This document shows positions 15,666-25,543 of a stretch of DNA of 31,071 nt, in pieces (positions within the stretch are counted from its first letter, which is position 1; the number at the start of each line of letters is the position of its first letter). The translations under genes and the position numbers were made by a program. The notes below the pieces were generated by a model. The model did no database searches. It was not told where the DNA came from and saw only the letters and a list, made by a program, of their open reading frames with translations. This stretch comes from RGIG5057 sp964642045 (GTDB lineage: Bacteria > Bacillota > Clostridia > TANB77 > CAG-465). The stretch spans positions 1 to 31,071 of the forward strand of contig CAZXLZ010000008.1 of the NCBI GenBank assembly GCA_964642045.1. Direction: 5' to 3'.

Positions 15666-16946
15666 ATGAAAATAACGGATTATGCTTTGATATTTATTGC
15701 TGTAACAATTCCATTTATGCTTATGGCATATGTAAATATAGCATTTATTATAAGGACATACCAGCAAGAAATGTATTATCAAAGAGTTATAGATTCAGCT
15801 GTTGAAGATTCAATAAACCAAATGAAAACTATAGAAAATGATGAAGTATTAAATGATTATGGTTACTCAGGTGAAGTTGATAATAAAATAAGTATTAATG
15901 CAGAAGTTGCAGTATCTACATTTTTTGATTCGTTTTATAACAATCTAGATTTATATGCAGATAAAGCAACACAAGAATTAATACAGTATTATGTACCAGT
16001 AATAGCAGTAATAGATTATAATGGAGTATATATATCTTCTATAGAAAAAATAGATGGACTAGCTAGGCACGTGCTTAAGCCAAAACGTTATTTTTCATAT
16101 ACATATGCTTTAGATAAAGATGGAAATTATTATACTATAAAGGATAATAAATGGGTAAAAGAAAATAATATAAATGAAATAACAGATGATGTTATAATGC
16201 CAGATGATTATGATAAGCACTTTGTAAGTTTGCATAGTGTTGAATTTACAACAGATGATAGAATATTCCATACAGTTAGACAAAAAAAAATAGAGTATAA
16301 TGTTCCAATAATAAGTGATGGAAAAGTTATTGGATTAACAAGTAAGGAAAAATGGGTACAGCTTGATACGAAGGAATTTTATATGTCAGATGAGGAAAAT
16401 AATGAAAGGTTATTTCTAGGTGTTGAGGGTAGTAATTTAGAAACTGCAAAATCTGTCATACTAAATAATTTAAAAAGTATAAGAAAAGAAGTATTAGTAG
16501 ATATAGTCACTGAGGAACTTACTTATGCTGCAAATAAAAATAATGAATTTGCTCATGAAAGAGGAATTTCATATAATTTCTCATTTACAGTGGATTCTGA
16601 TGATGAAATGTATAATTATATACAAAATGTTGGTATGCTTGCTTTAGTTCAAGGAATAAAAGTTGGAAATAAATATTTAAATTACAAAGCATATAACGTT
16701 TCTGATTTAGTTTTAACTCACAAATATTATTTAACTGAATCACCTGCAGGTGAAAGTAAATTTGCAAGTAGACTTTATCATAAAACTAAAGATTGCTTAG
16801 AATATAAGGCATATGCAAAAGATACTGTAGTGACAAATAATAAAGTATATGGTGTATATAATATAAGTTATAACCAAAATATTACATATACAAAAGAAAT
16901 GGCAGCAATTTTAGGATATTATCCTTGTCCTTTATGCAATCCATAG
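15666..16946 (+). CDS. TadE-like membrane protein with C-terminal His/Cys cluster
   Basis: A 426-residue protein with an N-terminal hydrophobic helix at about 5-30 preceded by few residues, then a helical stretch (QQEMYYQRVIDSAVEDSI) like the stem of TadE-type pseudopilins, and a large outer domain to the C-terminus. The tail carries His372, Cys377 and a final GYYPCPLCNP with Cys421 and Cys424, spaced like small zinc-binding C-terminal modules seen after secreted nucleases (H-x4-C then PCxxC). Outside the cell these could bind metal or form disulphides. It is much longer than classic TadE (about 150 residues). GTGAAAAG precedes the ATG. Nine bases separate it from the next gene. Confidence 0.6.
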   Translation: MKITDYALIFIAVTIPFMLMAYVNIAFIIRTYQQEMYYQRVIDSAVEDSINQMKTIENDEVLNDYGYSGEVDNKISINAEVAVSTFFDSFYNNLDLYADKATQELIQYYVPVIAVIDYNGVYISSIEKIDGLARHVLKPKRYFSYTYALDKDGNYYTIKDNKWVKENNINEITDDVIMPDDYDKHFVSLHSVEFTTDDRIFHTVRQKKIEYNVPIISDGKVIGLTSKEKWVQLDTKEFYMSDEENNERLFLGVEGSNLETAKSVILNNLKSIRKEVLVDIVTEELTYAANKNNEFAHERGISYNFSFTVDSDDEMYNYIQNVGMLALVQGIKVGNKYLNYKAYNVSDLVLTHKYYLTESPAGESKFASRLYHKTKDCLEYKAYAKDTVVTNNKVYGVYNISYNQNITYTKEMAAILGYYPCPLCNP

Positions 16947-16955
16947 GAGGTTTTT

Positions 16956-18374
16956 ATGGAAGATAAGAAAAAAGAACTAATAAAAAAATCAACAAGAAGT
17001 AAAACAAAGAGTAAGGCTGGAGTAAATGCTAACAAGGCTAAACTGGATATTGTTTCTTTGATAAATAACGTATTTAATAAAATATCAACTGATAAAAAAT
17101 TAAGAAATGGAATATTTATTTTTTTAATAGCTGTTTTTGTAATAGCTATATTAATAGGAGTTATATTAAATATAAATAAATCTGCATATGCTAAAAAATA
17201 TAGACAGTATGAAGAAAAAATGAATACGTATGGATTTAATGAACTATATGAGAATAAAAGTGTTAAATCATCTGAAACTATAAATAAAGCAGAGGCTGTA
17301 ACTATGGCAATAGCTACAGTACTTAATACTAAAGATATAACTTGGTTTGCAGAAGAATATAATGAATATCCAAATCAAACTTTTGTAGAGTATGCTATAG
17401 CTGTAGGAATAATATCAAAATCAGAAATAACAAAAGAAAATTATATGGAAACTCCTACATATGAAGAAGTAGTTAGATATTTTGAAAATGCAAAATCTCG
17501 TTTTTCTGATAAAGAAGCATCATCACTTGATTATACAGTTTTAAATAAACCTGAAACATATAGCACAGAAACTCAAATTGCATTTGCAGATTATGTAGCA
17601 AATGAAGTAATTGCAGTAAAACCTGAAAATATAGATGGAAGAAAAAAAGTAATAAAAGGCGAAGTAAATGAGCTAGTTGTAAACAGTTTAGAAAAATTGG
17701 CATTTGTTGCAATTGATGGTTCAAGACTTAGATTTTCAGATATGCCAAGTAATTCAGATAAATATCCATATATTCTTTTTGATGTGCCAAATAAAGTGTA
17801 TGAATATGAATTTGATGAAGGAACTCCACTTCTTGATACAATGGATGCAAAAGAGTTATATTTATACCAAAGTAAGTATTATTCTCAAATAAAAGAATAT
17901 GTTGAATCATATTATGAAGCAGTACTTAATGTTGATTTTAATACAATAAATTTAGTAACTTATACAGATGAATTAGATAATTATTTAGTATTTACATCTC
18001 TTACAACATCAGTTGTAGATTATTATCAGTATGTTCTTGATAATCATATAAAAATGTCAGCAGATGTTACTTTAATGGAGCCTTGTATATACTTTGATGG
18101 AGGTAGTTATAGAGCAAGAATAAAGATAGAATTAAATATAGAGTCAGCAGATACAAGAGACAATCTATTATTATATGATGGATTCTATGGAGATACATAT
18201 ACATATAACGAAAGTTCATATGTAATATATGCAGATGCAAAACTTACTAATGCTTTAAACGCAGACAACCCATATTTAGAATCTCAAGTACCAATTGGAG
18301 AAATAACTTTAAATTCTGATGACTTAAATATCACTTGTACAAAAAATAATACTTCTTCGGGGGAGGTAGAATAA
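16956..18374 (+). CDS. Membrane-anchored protein with SLH-like repeat
   Basis: A 472-residue protein with a strongly basic cytoplasmic N-terminus (about 1-50, many Lys and Arg), one membrane helix at about 52-73, and a large outer region. Residues about 109-178 (NKAEAVTMAIATVLN ... TFVEYAIAVGIISKSEIT ... EEVVRYFENA) follow the spacing of an S-layer homology motif, suggesting interaction with wall polysaccharide. The rest is beta-rich with Tyr/Asp repeats and no catalytic motif. GGAGG at 16947-16951 supports the ATG. Its stop is immediately followed by the ATG of the giant protein, with no base between, so the two proteins are probably made in fixed ratio and may bind each other. Confidence 0.6.
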   Translation: MEDKKKELIKKSTRSKTKSKAGVNANKAKLDIVSLINNVFNKISTDKKLRNGIFIFLIAVFVIAILIGVILNINKSAYAKKYRQYEEKMNTYGFNELYENKSVKSSETINKAEAVTMAIATVLNTKDITWFAEEYNEYPNQTFVEYAIAVGIISKSEITKENYMETPTYEEVVRYFENAKSRFSDKEASSLDYTVLNKPETYSTETQIAFADYVANEVIAVKPENIDGRKKVIKGEVNELVVNSLEKLAFVAIDGSRLRFSDMPSNSDKYPYILFDVPNKVYEYEFDEGTPLLDTMDAKELYLYQSKYYSQIKEYVESYYEAVLNVDFNTINLVTYTDELDNYLVFTSLTTSVVDYYQYVLDNHIKMSADVTLMEPCIYFDGGSYRARIKIELNIESADTRDNLLLYDGFYGDTYTYNESSYVIYADAKLTNALNADNPYLESQVPIGEITLNSDDLNITCTKNNTSSGEVE

Positions 18375-21300
18375 ATGAAAAAAATAAGATATTTATTATC
18401 TGTTTTCATAGTATTCTTCCTTGCACTAAATGTTTCAGTTTATGCTGTTGATATTACATTTGTTGGTACTTATGTCGATCCAACAGGAAGTAAAAGAAAT
18501 TCTTCTAATCATTCTAATTATTACGATATGTATGTAGGATTTGCAGTTAAGAATTATTCAGGATCAGGTCTTACAACGGACTGGGTAGGTACATATGCTA
18601 ACATGGAGGGAGATGAAAGCGAGAATTTAGATGGTAACTACTATTCATACAATGTTAGAGAAGCACTTTTTACAGGACTTGTTGAAAAAGAATATATATC
18701 ATCAACATATACAACTGAGTATAAAAAATCTCTAGGACCTGGAGAGGAGGAGACTAGAGATTATGGTAGAGAAGGACATTTGGGAGAAATAGAAGATTTT
18801 GATGATGGTATTTTAAAAGCTATATATGATACTTTACCAAGTTATAGTCAAGAACAAGAGATATCTGTCAGTTTACCAGATGGAACTTCAACTAAGGTTA
18901 AGGTAAAATCTGATGTAGTAAGTACAGGTAATTTGGACAGGTATATAGATTTAAATTTTATAGCAAATACAACATATATAAATACAAAAAATAAGATATC
19001 TGATCAAACTAGGTTAACAAATGGAGAGCATACTAAGTATACTATAAAATTTCCATTGGCGAAATCTATAGCAATGGAAAATGATTCAGGATATAGATTG
19101 TACCAAAATAGGGCTTTACATCATAGTGCACATAATGATGTTGCTGCTCTTGATTTAAATCAAGATATAGAAATACTTACTGCAAAAGGTATAGAAAGAA
19201 TAGTTTCAAAGTATGAAGAAGTATATAATATGTCTGAAGCAGCTGTTTTAAAATCTTTAAATGATTATGGTGTAAGATTTTCGAGAAGTATTGCAACAGA
19301 ATCATATGGACAAACTATTCCAACTGGGGTATGGGGAAACCTTTATGGAACATCTATCAATTTTTCGCCATCGCCTGCAACTTTTAGATCAGGTTCCGCT
19401 GCAATCTATGCCGTTCAATATGGATCTGTGTTTTCTTTTAATAATACAGGTTACCAAATTGGTGAAGAGTTAATTGATGAAAACGGTAAAACTTATATGG
19501 CTAAAAAGACACCTAAGACAGAAGTATCCATGCTTAATAATTTTGACAACATCATACGTATCCCTCTTGCTCAAAAACCTTTAGCCAATATTTATATACA
19601 GTATAATAGAAGAGAGTATGATAAAAACAAAGAAAGTTATTCATCGGCTATAAGAACTACTGAGTGGGGTAAAAAGTCAAATACTACAGTAAAAGTAAAT
19701 TCAAGTTCTATAGGTTATTCATCAGATGATAAATATATAGGTAAAGCAAGTAATGAATTTGATGAACATTTCAGTTTTGAAGTTACAACAACAAGTTCAG
19801 TGCAATTTAATGCAAAAGAAAATTTAACAATAACAGATAGTTATGGAAAAACAATTAAATATAAACTTAACTTAAGTGAATGTAAATATGTTATAAATGC
19901 TAATATGGATACGGCAATAAAAAATCTTAATGGTAGTACAAAAAAGGTAACTAATCCATTAAATGCAAGTTTGAACTCAAAAGACAACTTATTATTAAAG
20001 CTTGTATATGATCAAGTTAATACTGAGAATAAAATACTAGTTCAGTACAGAATAATGGAATATAACAGAGTTGATAGAAACTATAAAGACCCTAAAAGAA
20101 CATATACAAACTTAAAAACTACTACAGTTGTAGATAATACAAATGGTAGTACTGTTCAAAGAGCAAGTTCTGTAGTTAATAAAAGCGGTGCTAGGGATGT
20201 GTTTGATGAAGAATTTAGAGTAGATATGTCAAAATATAATATGGCATTTAACTCTGAATGTGTAATAGATGATAGGAGATATACTTTAGATCTTGGAAAT
20301 TCATACATCGCATATAATATAAATTTAGCTGAACTAGTAAGTTATGTTAGGGATAATAGAGTTACATTAAAATTATCTAATCCTCGTTCATATACATTTA
20401 CACAGAATAAAGAAACTGTTGGACTTATATTAACATATAAAGAGATATTTGAAGAAGCAGAGTATAATTACATAGTATTAGGAAATATGGATATTAAAGG
20501 AAAACTTCAATTTATAAGTGTTACTAATACACGTGATGAAGATTTTATAATTACTGATACATTAGCACAAAATGTGAGTAATTATAATGGAGTTGTAACA
20601 TCACAAGGAAGAAATAATTCGGTAGCAGGTATTAGTAAAAGTAGCCTTCTAAATAGATTTAAATTTGTAAAATCAACATTTACAGAAGGAAGTGCTAATG
20701 ATGTAACTGTAAATGGAAGTATGGGTACAGTTTCATATGACTTTGTTCCATCAGGAGAATATGTATCTCCATATGCAAGTGATGCTTATTCATATATAGT
20801 TCGTGCAATGACATGGAAAGTAAACGAAAGAGTATTTGATATAACAAAAACAATAGAAGCAAGACGTTCATTTGTATATGTTATTAGATGGGCAAAAGAG
20901 GGACCACTTCCAAGCTTTAGCTATAGCAAGGTAAATAAAGATATATTCTTATATAAATCTAATACTGCTGCGATTTCTACTAGTAAGAATATAAGTTATT
21001 ATAAAGATAATAATGGATCAAGTATATCACTTACAACTAAAAATACTTTTAGAAAGTATTGGGAAATGAATATAACTTATAATGACTACTATAAGTGCCC
21101 ATATGCAACAGGCACATATAGTGCCGATGGTGATCATGAACATGATGCATCATGCTGTAGACTTACTAGTGAAAGTGAATTTGAATCAGGTACAAAGATT
21201 ACAGTAAAAATTAATTGCCAAAATTGCGGAAATTCCAATACCTATACTTATATTATAGGAGGAAATAATCCATATTTTATATTGAATATTAAGGGCCATC

Positions 21301-24300
21301 ATTCTAATGAGGATGTAAAATCAGGATATTGTATAGATGGAAAATATCATTATTCTTCGTATGAAGCAACACTTACATTAAATAGTGCAAGTGGTGCTAG
21401 ATGTTCTAGTTGTAAAGGAATTGTTATAGGAAGCGGAACAACTTCTGGTACAGCTAAGGCAAAAAATAATGCAGCAAATGGAGTATCATGTAATTGGAGT
21501 AAATATTATGCACAGGCAAAAAATGAAAATGGAAAACTATATAATAATGGTAGTTCGGATGAAATTGAAAAAAGAACAAGTCTTTATGTTGGACATTATC
21601 ATGATGAAAAATGTTTTATAACTTCATATGATGATAAATACATGTTACTTGTAGATACTGCAAACTGGAATGATGAAAAATATATTATACCAAAATCAAA
21701 AATAGATTCAAATGGAAAGCTTCCTGATAGGAAAAATAGTGGAATTGGTAATACTGACCTAGTTGTAGCTGGTATGAAAAAAGCTGAATTTGAAAAATAT
21801 TTTAAAGACAGATTTAATTCAATGTCAACAGTTAGCCTAGTAAGTGTAAGAGATTATGCAAAATCAAAAAGAGAATATTTAGGATCATATACACTTAAAT
21901 ATTATACTATTGAAAACTTCAAGATGTACAAGATAAAAGATATGATTATATACGATAAAACTGGAGATGACTTAGGTCCTGAAATATTTAATGGAAATAA
22001 AATTGTAGTTCCAACAAGTAATAATTATGAAAATTTATTTAATACAAATAATTCTAATGGTCTATATTCTAATGCACAAAGATATGAATCACCTAATTTC
22101 CTATCTGTAAGTTGGGGAATAGATCCTAATTTTAAAAATTGGGGTGGAGGTAATAGTAATGAATTTAGCTTAGATGTTCCTTGGAATTCTACATATCAAG
22201 GTAAAGTTGCACCATATATTACTAGTAGTGCATATATTGCTAGAGATAGTACTTATTATAATAGTGCAATGACAATTGGTGGTTCTGATTATGTAAATAA
22301 AATAAATAGGTTAAGTCCAAATGTATCAGATGGAAATAGTAGAGCATATGGTTATAGTAATGGAACATATACTGGAAATAGTTATACGTATAATCCATAT
22401 GGCTCAGGAGTTAATGTAGAAGGAACATTTACATATGGTCAAATAAATAAAGGTGCATCATTTACATATTATGATAATGGTACAGTGAAAATATATGCAT
22501 ATATAGGAGCAAATGGTAAATCAGGTGGAAATTATAAAGATAACCTTACTAACTATAGGTCTTTTGAAAATTCATATGTATTTTTAGCAGATGATATAGG
22601 ATATGATGAGGCTCTATCGTTAGAAAATTTATGTCAATTATCGGTAGATGCTGTTACTGATACAGAAGTAGCATTAAGAGTAGGTGTAAGATATAGCATC
22701 AGTAATTTCTATAACGATTACTTTAGATTTACTAAAAATTATGGAGAAGATATAGAATATTTAAGTCATAATGCTAATTATAAAGATGATATAACATTAC
22801 TTGATAGGAATAATAACTGGTTAGATAAAACTGATTATAGCTATACATGGGATGGTGGAATGAATGTTACTGGATATGGACAGGTAAAAACTACTCAGCA
22901 GTTATTTAATCAAAGGTCATTCCTTTCTTGTGGAGCAAAATTAGATTATGGTGAAATTTCAAAAGTTGATAAAAGACAAAATGAACTTAAAAAGTTATTT
23001 GATGCAACAAACTTTAAAAATAAAGATTATGCTAGAAAATTTGCAAATGGAAATGATACTGTAGTAAATAATAATTCTAAAACTGTTAGAGGATATGATG
23101 GTACATATGTAACTGGTGAAGCAACTAAAAATGGATCATCATACGAATATACTAAAAATTATATTAGCTTTACCGATAATTCAAAAAATACAAAGGTAAC
23201 AGATGTTTATGATTGGACACTTATGAATTTACCTACATCAATACTATATACTGCAGAAAACGGTGTTGGTAATGGAAGGCGTACGTTTGAATATACTATA
23301 GAATATGAACTTGTAACATCAAAGCCAAGTGGAAATAATGGAATACTATATAAAGATTCTGAAGAAGATAGTTATACTAACTATACAAATCATGGTACTA
23401 CTTATTGGAAAAAACCAGATTTTTCAGATTATACATGGACAACTACTGAACTTAATGAAATTAGTTATGAAAGTAGTTCTACAACAACTACTGCAGCAAG
23501 TGGAAAATCTTGGATAGAACCAGATTCTAGTAAAAAACATAAAGTTGAAGTTGCAGATCATATTCATGATACAAACTTTACTTGGGATGATGAATCTGAG
23601 TATGATGAATATGGTGAGAAAATACCTGATAAAATAAAAAATAATAAAGGTTATAATAGATATATGGAATCGCTTAGATTTAGTGATCAGACAGCTTATT
23701 TAAATATTTTATCTCCTGTTAAAATAAAGGAATTCTGGATTGAAACAGATGATCTTATAAACCATATTATAGCTGCAAATGATATTAATAACGTATTAGG
23801 TAAAAATACTAAGTTTACACTTCATTTTGATACAGATGTTTCTCATGCTGATGTTGGATATGGAATAAATGGAGAAGGAGTAGAAACAGAGAAATATACT
23901 AGTGAATTCTGGTTACAATTTGATTTTGATTTATGGTGCTTTGGATGTAAAGAGCATGAAAGCAGTGGATATCATGAAGCATTGGATCTTATACGTATTG
24001 CAAATAATGAAAATTACTTCGTTGCTAGAACAACAGGAACTTATGCTGATCCAGCTGTTGGAAAAGGTGAAAACTTTATAAAAATATTTGCGGTAGCAAA
24101 AAATATTCCAAGTAGCCTTAAAGAATATGTTTTAGAAAATGATATAAGTACAGGACAATATTTGTATGAAGATGAAGATTATAACACATTTAGTGGTAGA
24201 CAGACAGGAAGAATGAATCAAGTAAAAGGTGCAAGTAGAACATCACTATATACAGATTCTAGTGCAAAAATAAAAACGACAATTGATGATGCATTCCATA

Positions 24301-25382
24301 TTACATACAAAGAATTTGCAAGTGATAGTATATTTAGAATATTTGGATTTGAGATTACAGACTTTAAGGATATACTATATAAGCCAGTGTTTAGAGATGG
24401 AACTGTTGCTTTAAAAGATAATTATTATACTGGCAGATTTGAATGGATATATGAGATAGTAAAATATGGACAGTTAATATCAAATGAGGCACTTAATTCT
24501 TCATCATATACATTTGATAGGCATAATAATGTAGTAACAAAATTACTTACACTTCCAGTTGGTCCGTATTCTAATTTAAATACTGGATATCCATATGCTC
24601 CAAAACTTGGATACACATTTAGCTTTAATGTTAAGACAACAGGTTATATACCAAGTGCAAATACAAATAATACTAGAAAGGTAAAAATAACACCATCATA
24701 TTACTTTATTAGTAAAGATGGTAAGACATATGATAGTAATGTTGAGTTATATTATAAAAATGCAGAAGGAGTATATACTAAATTTAGTAATAGCGGATAT
24801 AATATTGCATTTAAACCTAACGATGGATATAGAAACTTGAGATTTATTGATGATACTGATTATTCAGAAAATTTACTTTCTAGTGAGCTTGTATACTTAA
24901 ATATTGATAGTACAGGAGGATTTGAACTAGACAATAAATGTATGACAACAAGTTATACAAACTTTATACAGACTTGGTATGGTGAATTTAAACTTCCAAA
25001 CTCAACAATAGCGGTAAAGAAAAATGGAAACTTAAATAATCCTTATACAGATGGTTATATAGGTGTAAAATTTGATATAGTATGTATAGATACAGAATCA
25101 AATCAAACAGTTTCATATAATCAAAATGATTCTGATAGATATAAAGGTAAAGATGCAAATGGAAATGATTTATCAAGTAATAAATTAAAAGATAATACTA
25201 CTGAATGGGATTATGAAGGAAACTTTGGATTTGATTCGAAAGGAAAGGCAAATAAAGATATAGACTTTGAGTATACCCTTGAAAAAGGAAAGTGGAAAAT
25301 AAATTCTAGTGTATGGAATGAGATAAAATCAACAGTAGTTCTGTATGATACTGATTTAAGAGCTGAAGATGACTTTGAATAG
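18375..25382 (+). CDS. Giant secreted surface protein (2335 residues) of the pilus locus
   Basis: The protein starts with a classic Sec signal (MKKIRYLLSVFIVFFLALNVSVYA), with cleavage after the YA of about residue 24, and is then exported. The body is Ser/Thr/Asn/Tyr-rich and probably mostly beta, with few hydrophobic stretches. A His/Cys-rich section lies at about 905-1080 (Cys908, Cys927-928, CQNC at 948-951, Cys986, RCSSC at 1010-1013, DHEHD) and a small CFGC-EH motif at 1855-1861. There is no LPxTG, no C-terminal membrane helix and no SLH repeat, so retention must rely on partners. Possibly a DUF5704-type clostridial protein, from memory and uncertain. GGGGGAGG just before the stop of the previous gene is its ribosome binding site. 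It is the last and longest gene of the operon, and I infer an adhesin, coat or tip role. Confidence 0.7.
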   Translation: MKKIRYLLSVFIVFFLALNVSVYAVDITFVGTYVDPTGSKRNSSNHSNYYDMYVGFAVKNYSGSGLTTDWVGTYANMEGDESENLDGNYYSYNVREALFTGLVEKEYISSTYTTEYKKSLGPGEEETRDYGREGHLGEIEDFDDGILKAIYDTLPSYSQEQEISVSLPDGTSTKVKVKSDVVSTGNLDRYIDLNFIANTTYINTKNKISDQTRLTNGEHTKYTIKFPLAKSIAMENDSGYRLYQNRALHHSAHNDVAALDLNQDIEILTAKGIERIVSKYEEVYNMSEAAVLKSLNDYGVRFSRSIATESYGQTIPTGVWGNLYGTSINFSPSPATFRSGSAAIYAVQYGSVFSFNNTGYQIGEELIDENGKTYMAKKTPKTEVSMLNNFDNIIRIPLAQKPLANIYIQYNRREYDKNKESYSSAIRTTEWGKKSNTTVKVNSSSIGYSSDDKYIGKASNEFDEHFSFEVTTTSSVQFNAKENLTITDSYGKTIKYKLNLSECKYVINANMDTAIKNLNGSTKKVTNPLNASLNSKDNLLLKLVYDQVNTENKILVQYRIMEYNRVDRNYKDPKRTYTNLKTTTVVDNTNGSTVQRASSVVNKSGARDVFDEEFRVDMSKYNMAFNSECVIDDRRYTLDLGNSYIAYNINLAELVSYVRDNRVTLKLSNPRSYTFTQNKETVGLILTYKEIFEEAEYNYIVLGNMDIKGKLQFISVTNTRDEDFIITDTLAQNVSNYNGVVTSQGRNNSVAGISKSSLLNRFKFVKSTFTEGSANDVTVNGSMGTVSYDFVPSGEYVSPYASDAYSYIVRAMTWKVNERVFDITKTIEARRSFVYVIRWAKEGPLPSFSYSKVNKDIFLYKSNTAAISTSKNISYYKDNNGSSISLTTKNTFRKYWEMNITYNDYYKCPYATGTYSADGDHEHDASCCRLTSESEFESGTKITVKINCQNCGNSNTYTYIIGGNNPYFILNIKGHHSNEDVKSGYCIDGKYHYSSYEATLTLNSASGARCSSCKGIVIGSGTTSGTAKAKNNAANGVSCNWSKYYAQAKNENGKLYNNGSSDEIEKRTSLYVGHYHDEKCFITSYDDKYMLLVDTANWNDEKYIIPKSKIDSNGKLPDRKNSGIGNTDLVVAGMKKAEFEKYFKDRFNSMSTVSLVSVRDYAKSKREYLGSYTLKYYTIENFKMYKIKDMIIYDKTGDDLGPEIFNGNKIVVPTSNNYENLFNTNNSNGLYSNAQRYESPNFLSVSWGIDPNFKNWGGGNSNEFSLDVPWNSTYQGKVAPYITSSAYIARDSTYYNSAMTIGGSDYVNKINRLSPNVSDGNSRAYGYSNGTYTGNSYTYNPYGSGVNVEGTFTYGQINKGASFTYYDNGTVKIYAYIGANGKSGGNYKDNLTNYRSFENSYVFLADDIGYDEALSLENLCQLSVDAVTDTEVALRVGVRYSISNFYNDYFRFTKNYGEDIEYLSHNANYKDDITLLDRNNNWLDKTDYSYTWDGGMNVTGYGQVKTTQQLFNQRSFLSCGAKLDYGEISKVDKRQNELKKLFDATNFKNKDYARKFANGNDTVVNNNSKTVRGYDGTYVTGEATKNGSSYEYTKNYISFTDNSKNTKVTDVYDWTLMNLPTSILYTAENGVGNGRRTFEYTIEYELVTSKPSGNNGILYKDSEEDSYTNYTNHGTTYWKKPDFSDYTWTTTELNEISYESSSTTTTAASGKSWIEPDSSKKHKVEVADHIHDTNFTWDDESEYDEYGEKIPDKIKNNKGYNRYMESLRFSDQTAYLNILSPVKIKEFWIETDDLINHIIAANDINNVLGKNTKFTLHFDTDVSHADVGYGINGEGVETEKYTSEFWLQFDFDLWCFGCKEHESSGYHEALDLIRIANNENYFVARTTGTYADPAVGKGENFIKIFAVAKNIPSSLKEYVLENDISTGQYLYEDEDYNTFSGRQTGRMNQVKGASRTSLYTDSSAKIKTTIDDAFHITYKEFASDSIFRIFGFEITDFKDILYKPVFRDGTVALKDNYYTGRFEWIYEIVKYGQLISNEALNSSSYTFDRHNNVVTKLLTLPVGPYSNLNTGYPYAPKLGYTFSFNVKTTGYIPSANTNNTRKVKITPSYYFISKDGKTYDSNVELYYKNAEGVYTKFSNSGYNIAFKPNDGYRNLRFIDDTDYSENLLSSELVYLNIDSTGGFELDNKCMTTSYTNFIQTWYGEFKLPNSTIAVKKNGNLNNPYTDGYIGVKFDIVCIDTESNQTVSYNQNDSDRYKGKDANGNDLSSNKLKDNTTEWDYEGNFGFDSKGKANKDIDFEYTLEKGKWKINSSVWNEIKSTVVLYDTDLRAEDDFE

Positions 25383-25393
25383 TTATATATAAT

Positions 25394-25420
25394 ATAAGGA
25401 TGGCAAAATGCCATCCTTAT
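25394..25420 (+). terminator. Terminator of the pilus operon
   Basis: ATAAGGATGGCA (25394-25405) and its perfect complement (25409-25420) form a 12-bp stem with a three-base loop 11 bases after the giant gene. The tail has only scattered T residues, so termination may be incomplete, but the second strong stem at 25491 backs it up. Confidence 0.65.
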
Positions 25421-25490
25421 CTATTAGTAAGATAAAAAGTTAGTATTTTAAAAGTATATAAGCATTATATATTTTTAAGTTAAAGAGAAA

Positions 25491-25526
25491 AAACTGATAA
25501 TAGAAATATTATTCTATTATCAGTTT
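25491..25526. terminator. Bidirectional terminator between the pilus operon and the PHP gene
   Basis: A perfect 15-bp stem (25491-25505 with 25512-25526) around a six-base loop. On the minus strand it is followed by a run of T residues after the PHP gene stop at 25544, and on the plus strand by TTTTATT. This is a good intrinsic terminator in both directions. Confidence 0.8.
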
Positions 25527-25543
25527 TATTGTCGTTTGATAAT

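Noticed and set aside
17473..17910. Overlapping small open frames on both strands inside the SLH-like gene
   Set aside because: They are shifted-frame or antisense shadows, rich in His, Leu and Gln, with no ribosome binding site and embedded in a well supported gene.
18375..25382. LPxTG-anchored adhesin
   Set aside because: The C-terminus ends in acidic residues without LPxTG, hydrophobic segment or positive tail.
25211..25414. Minus-strand frame at the end of the giant gene
   Set aside because: It runs through the operon terminator and mirrors the plus-strand coding pattern; no promoter or ribosome binding site.
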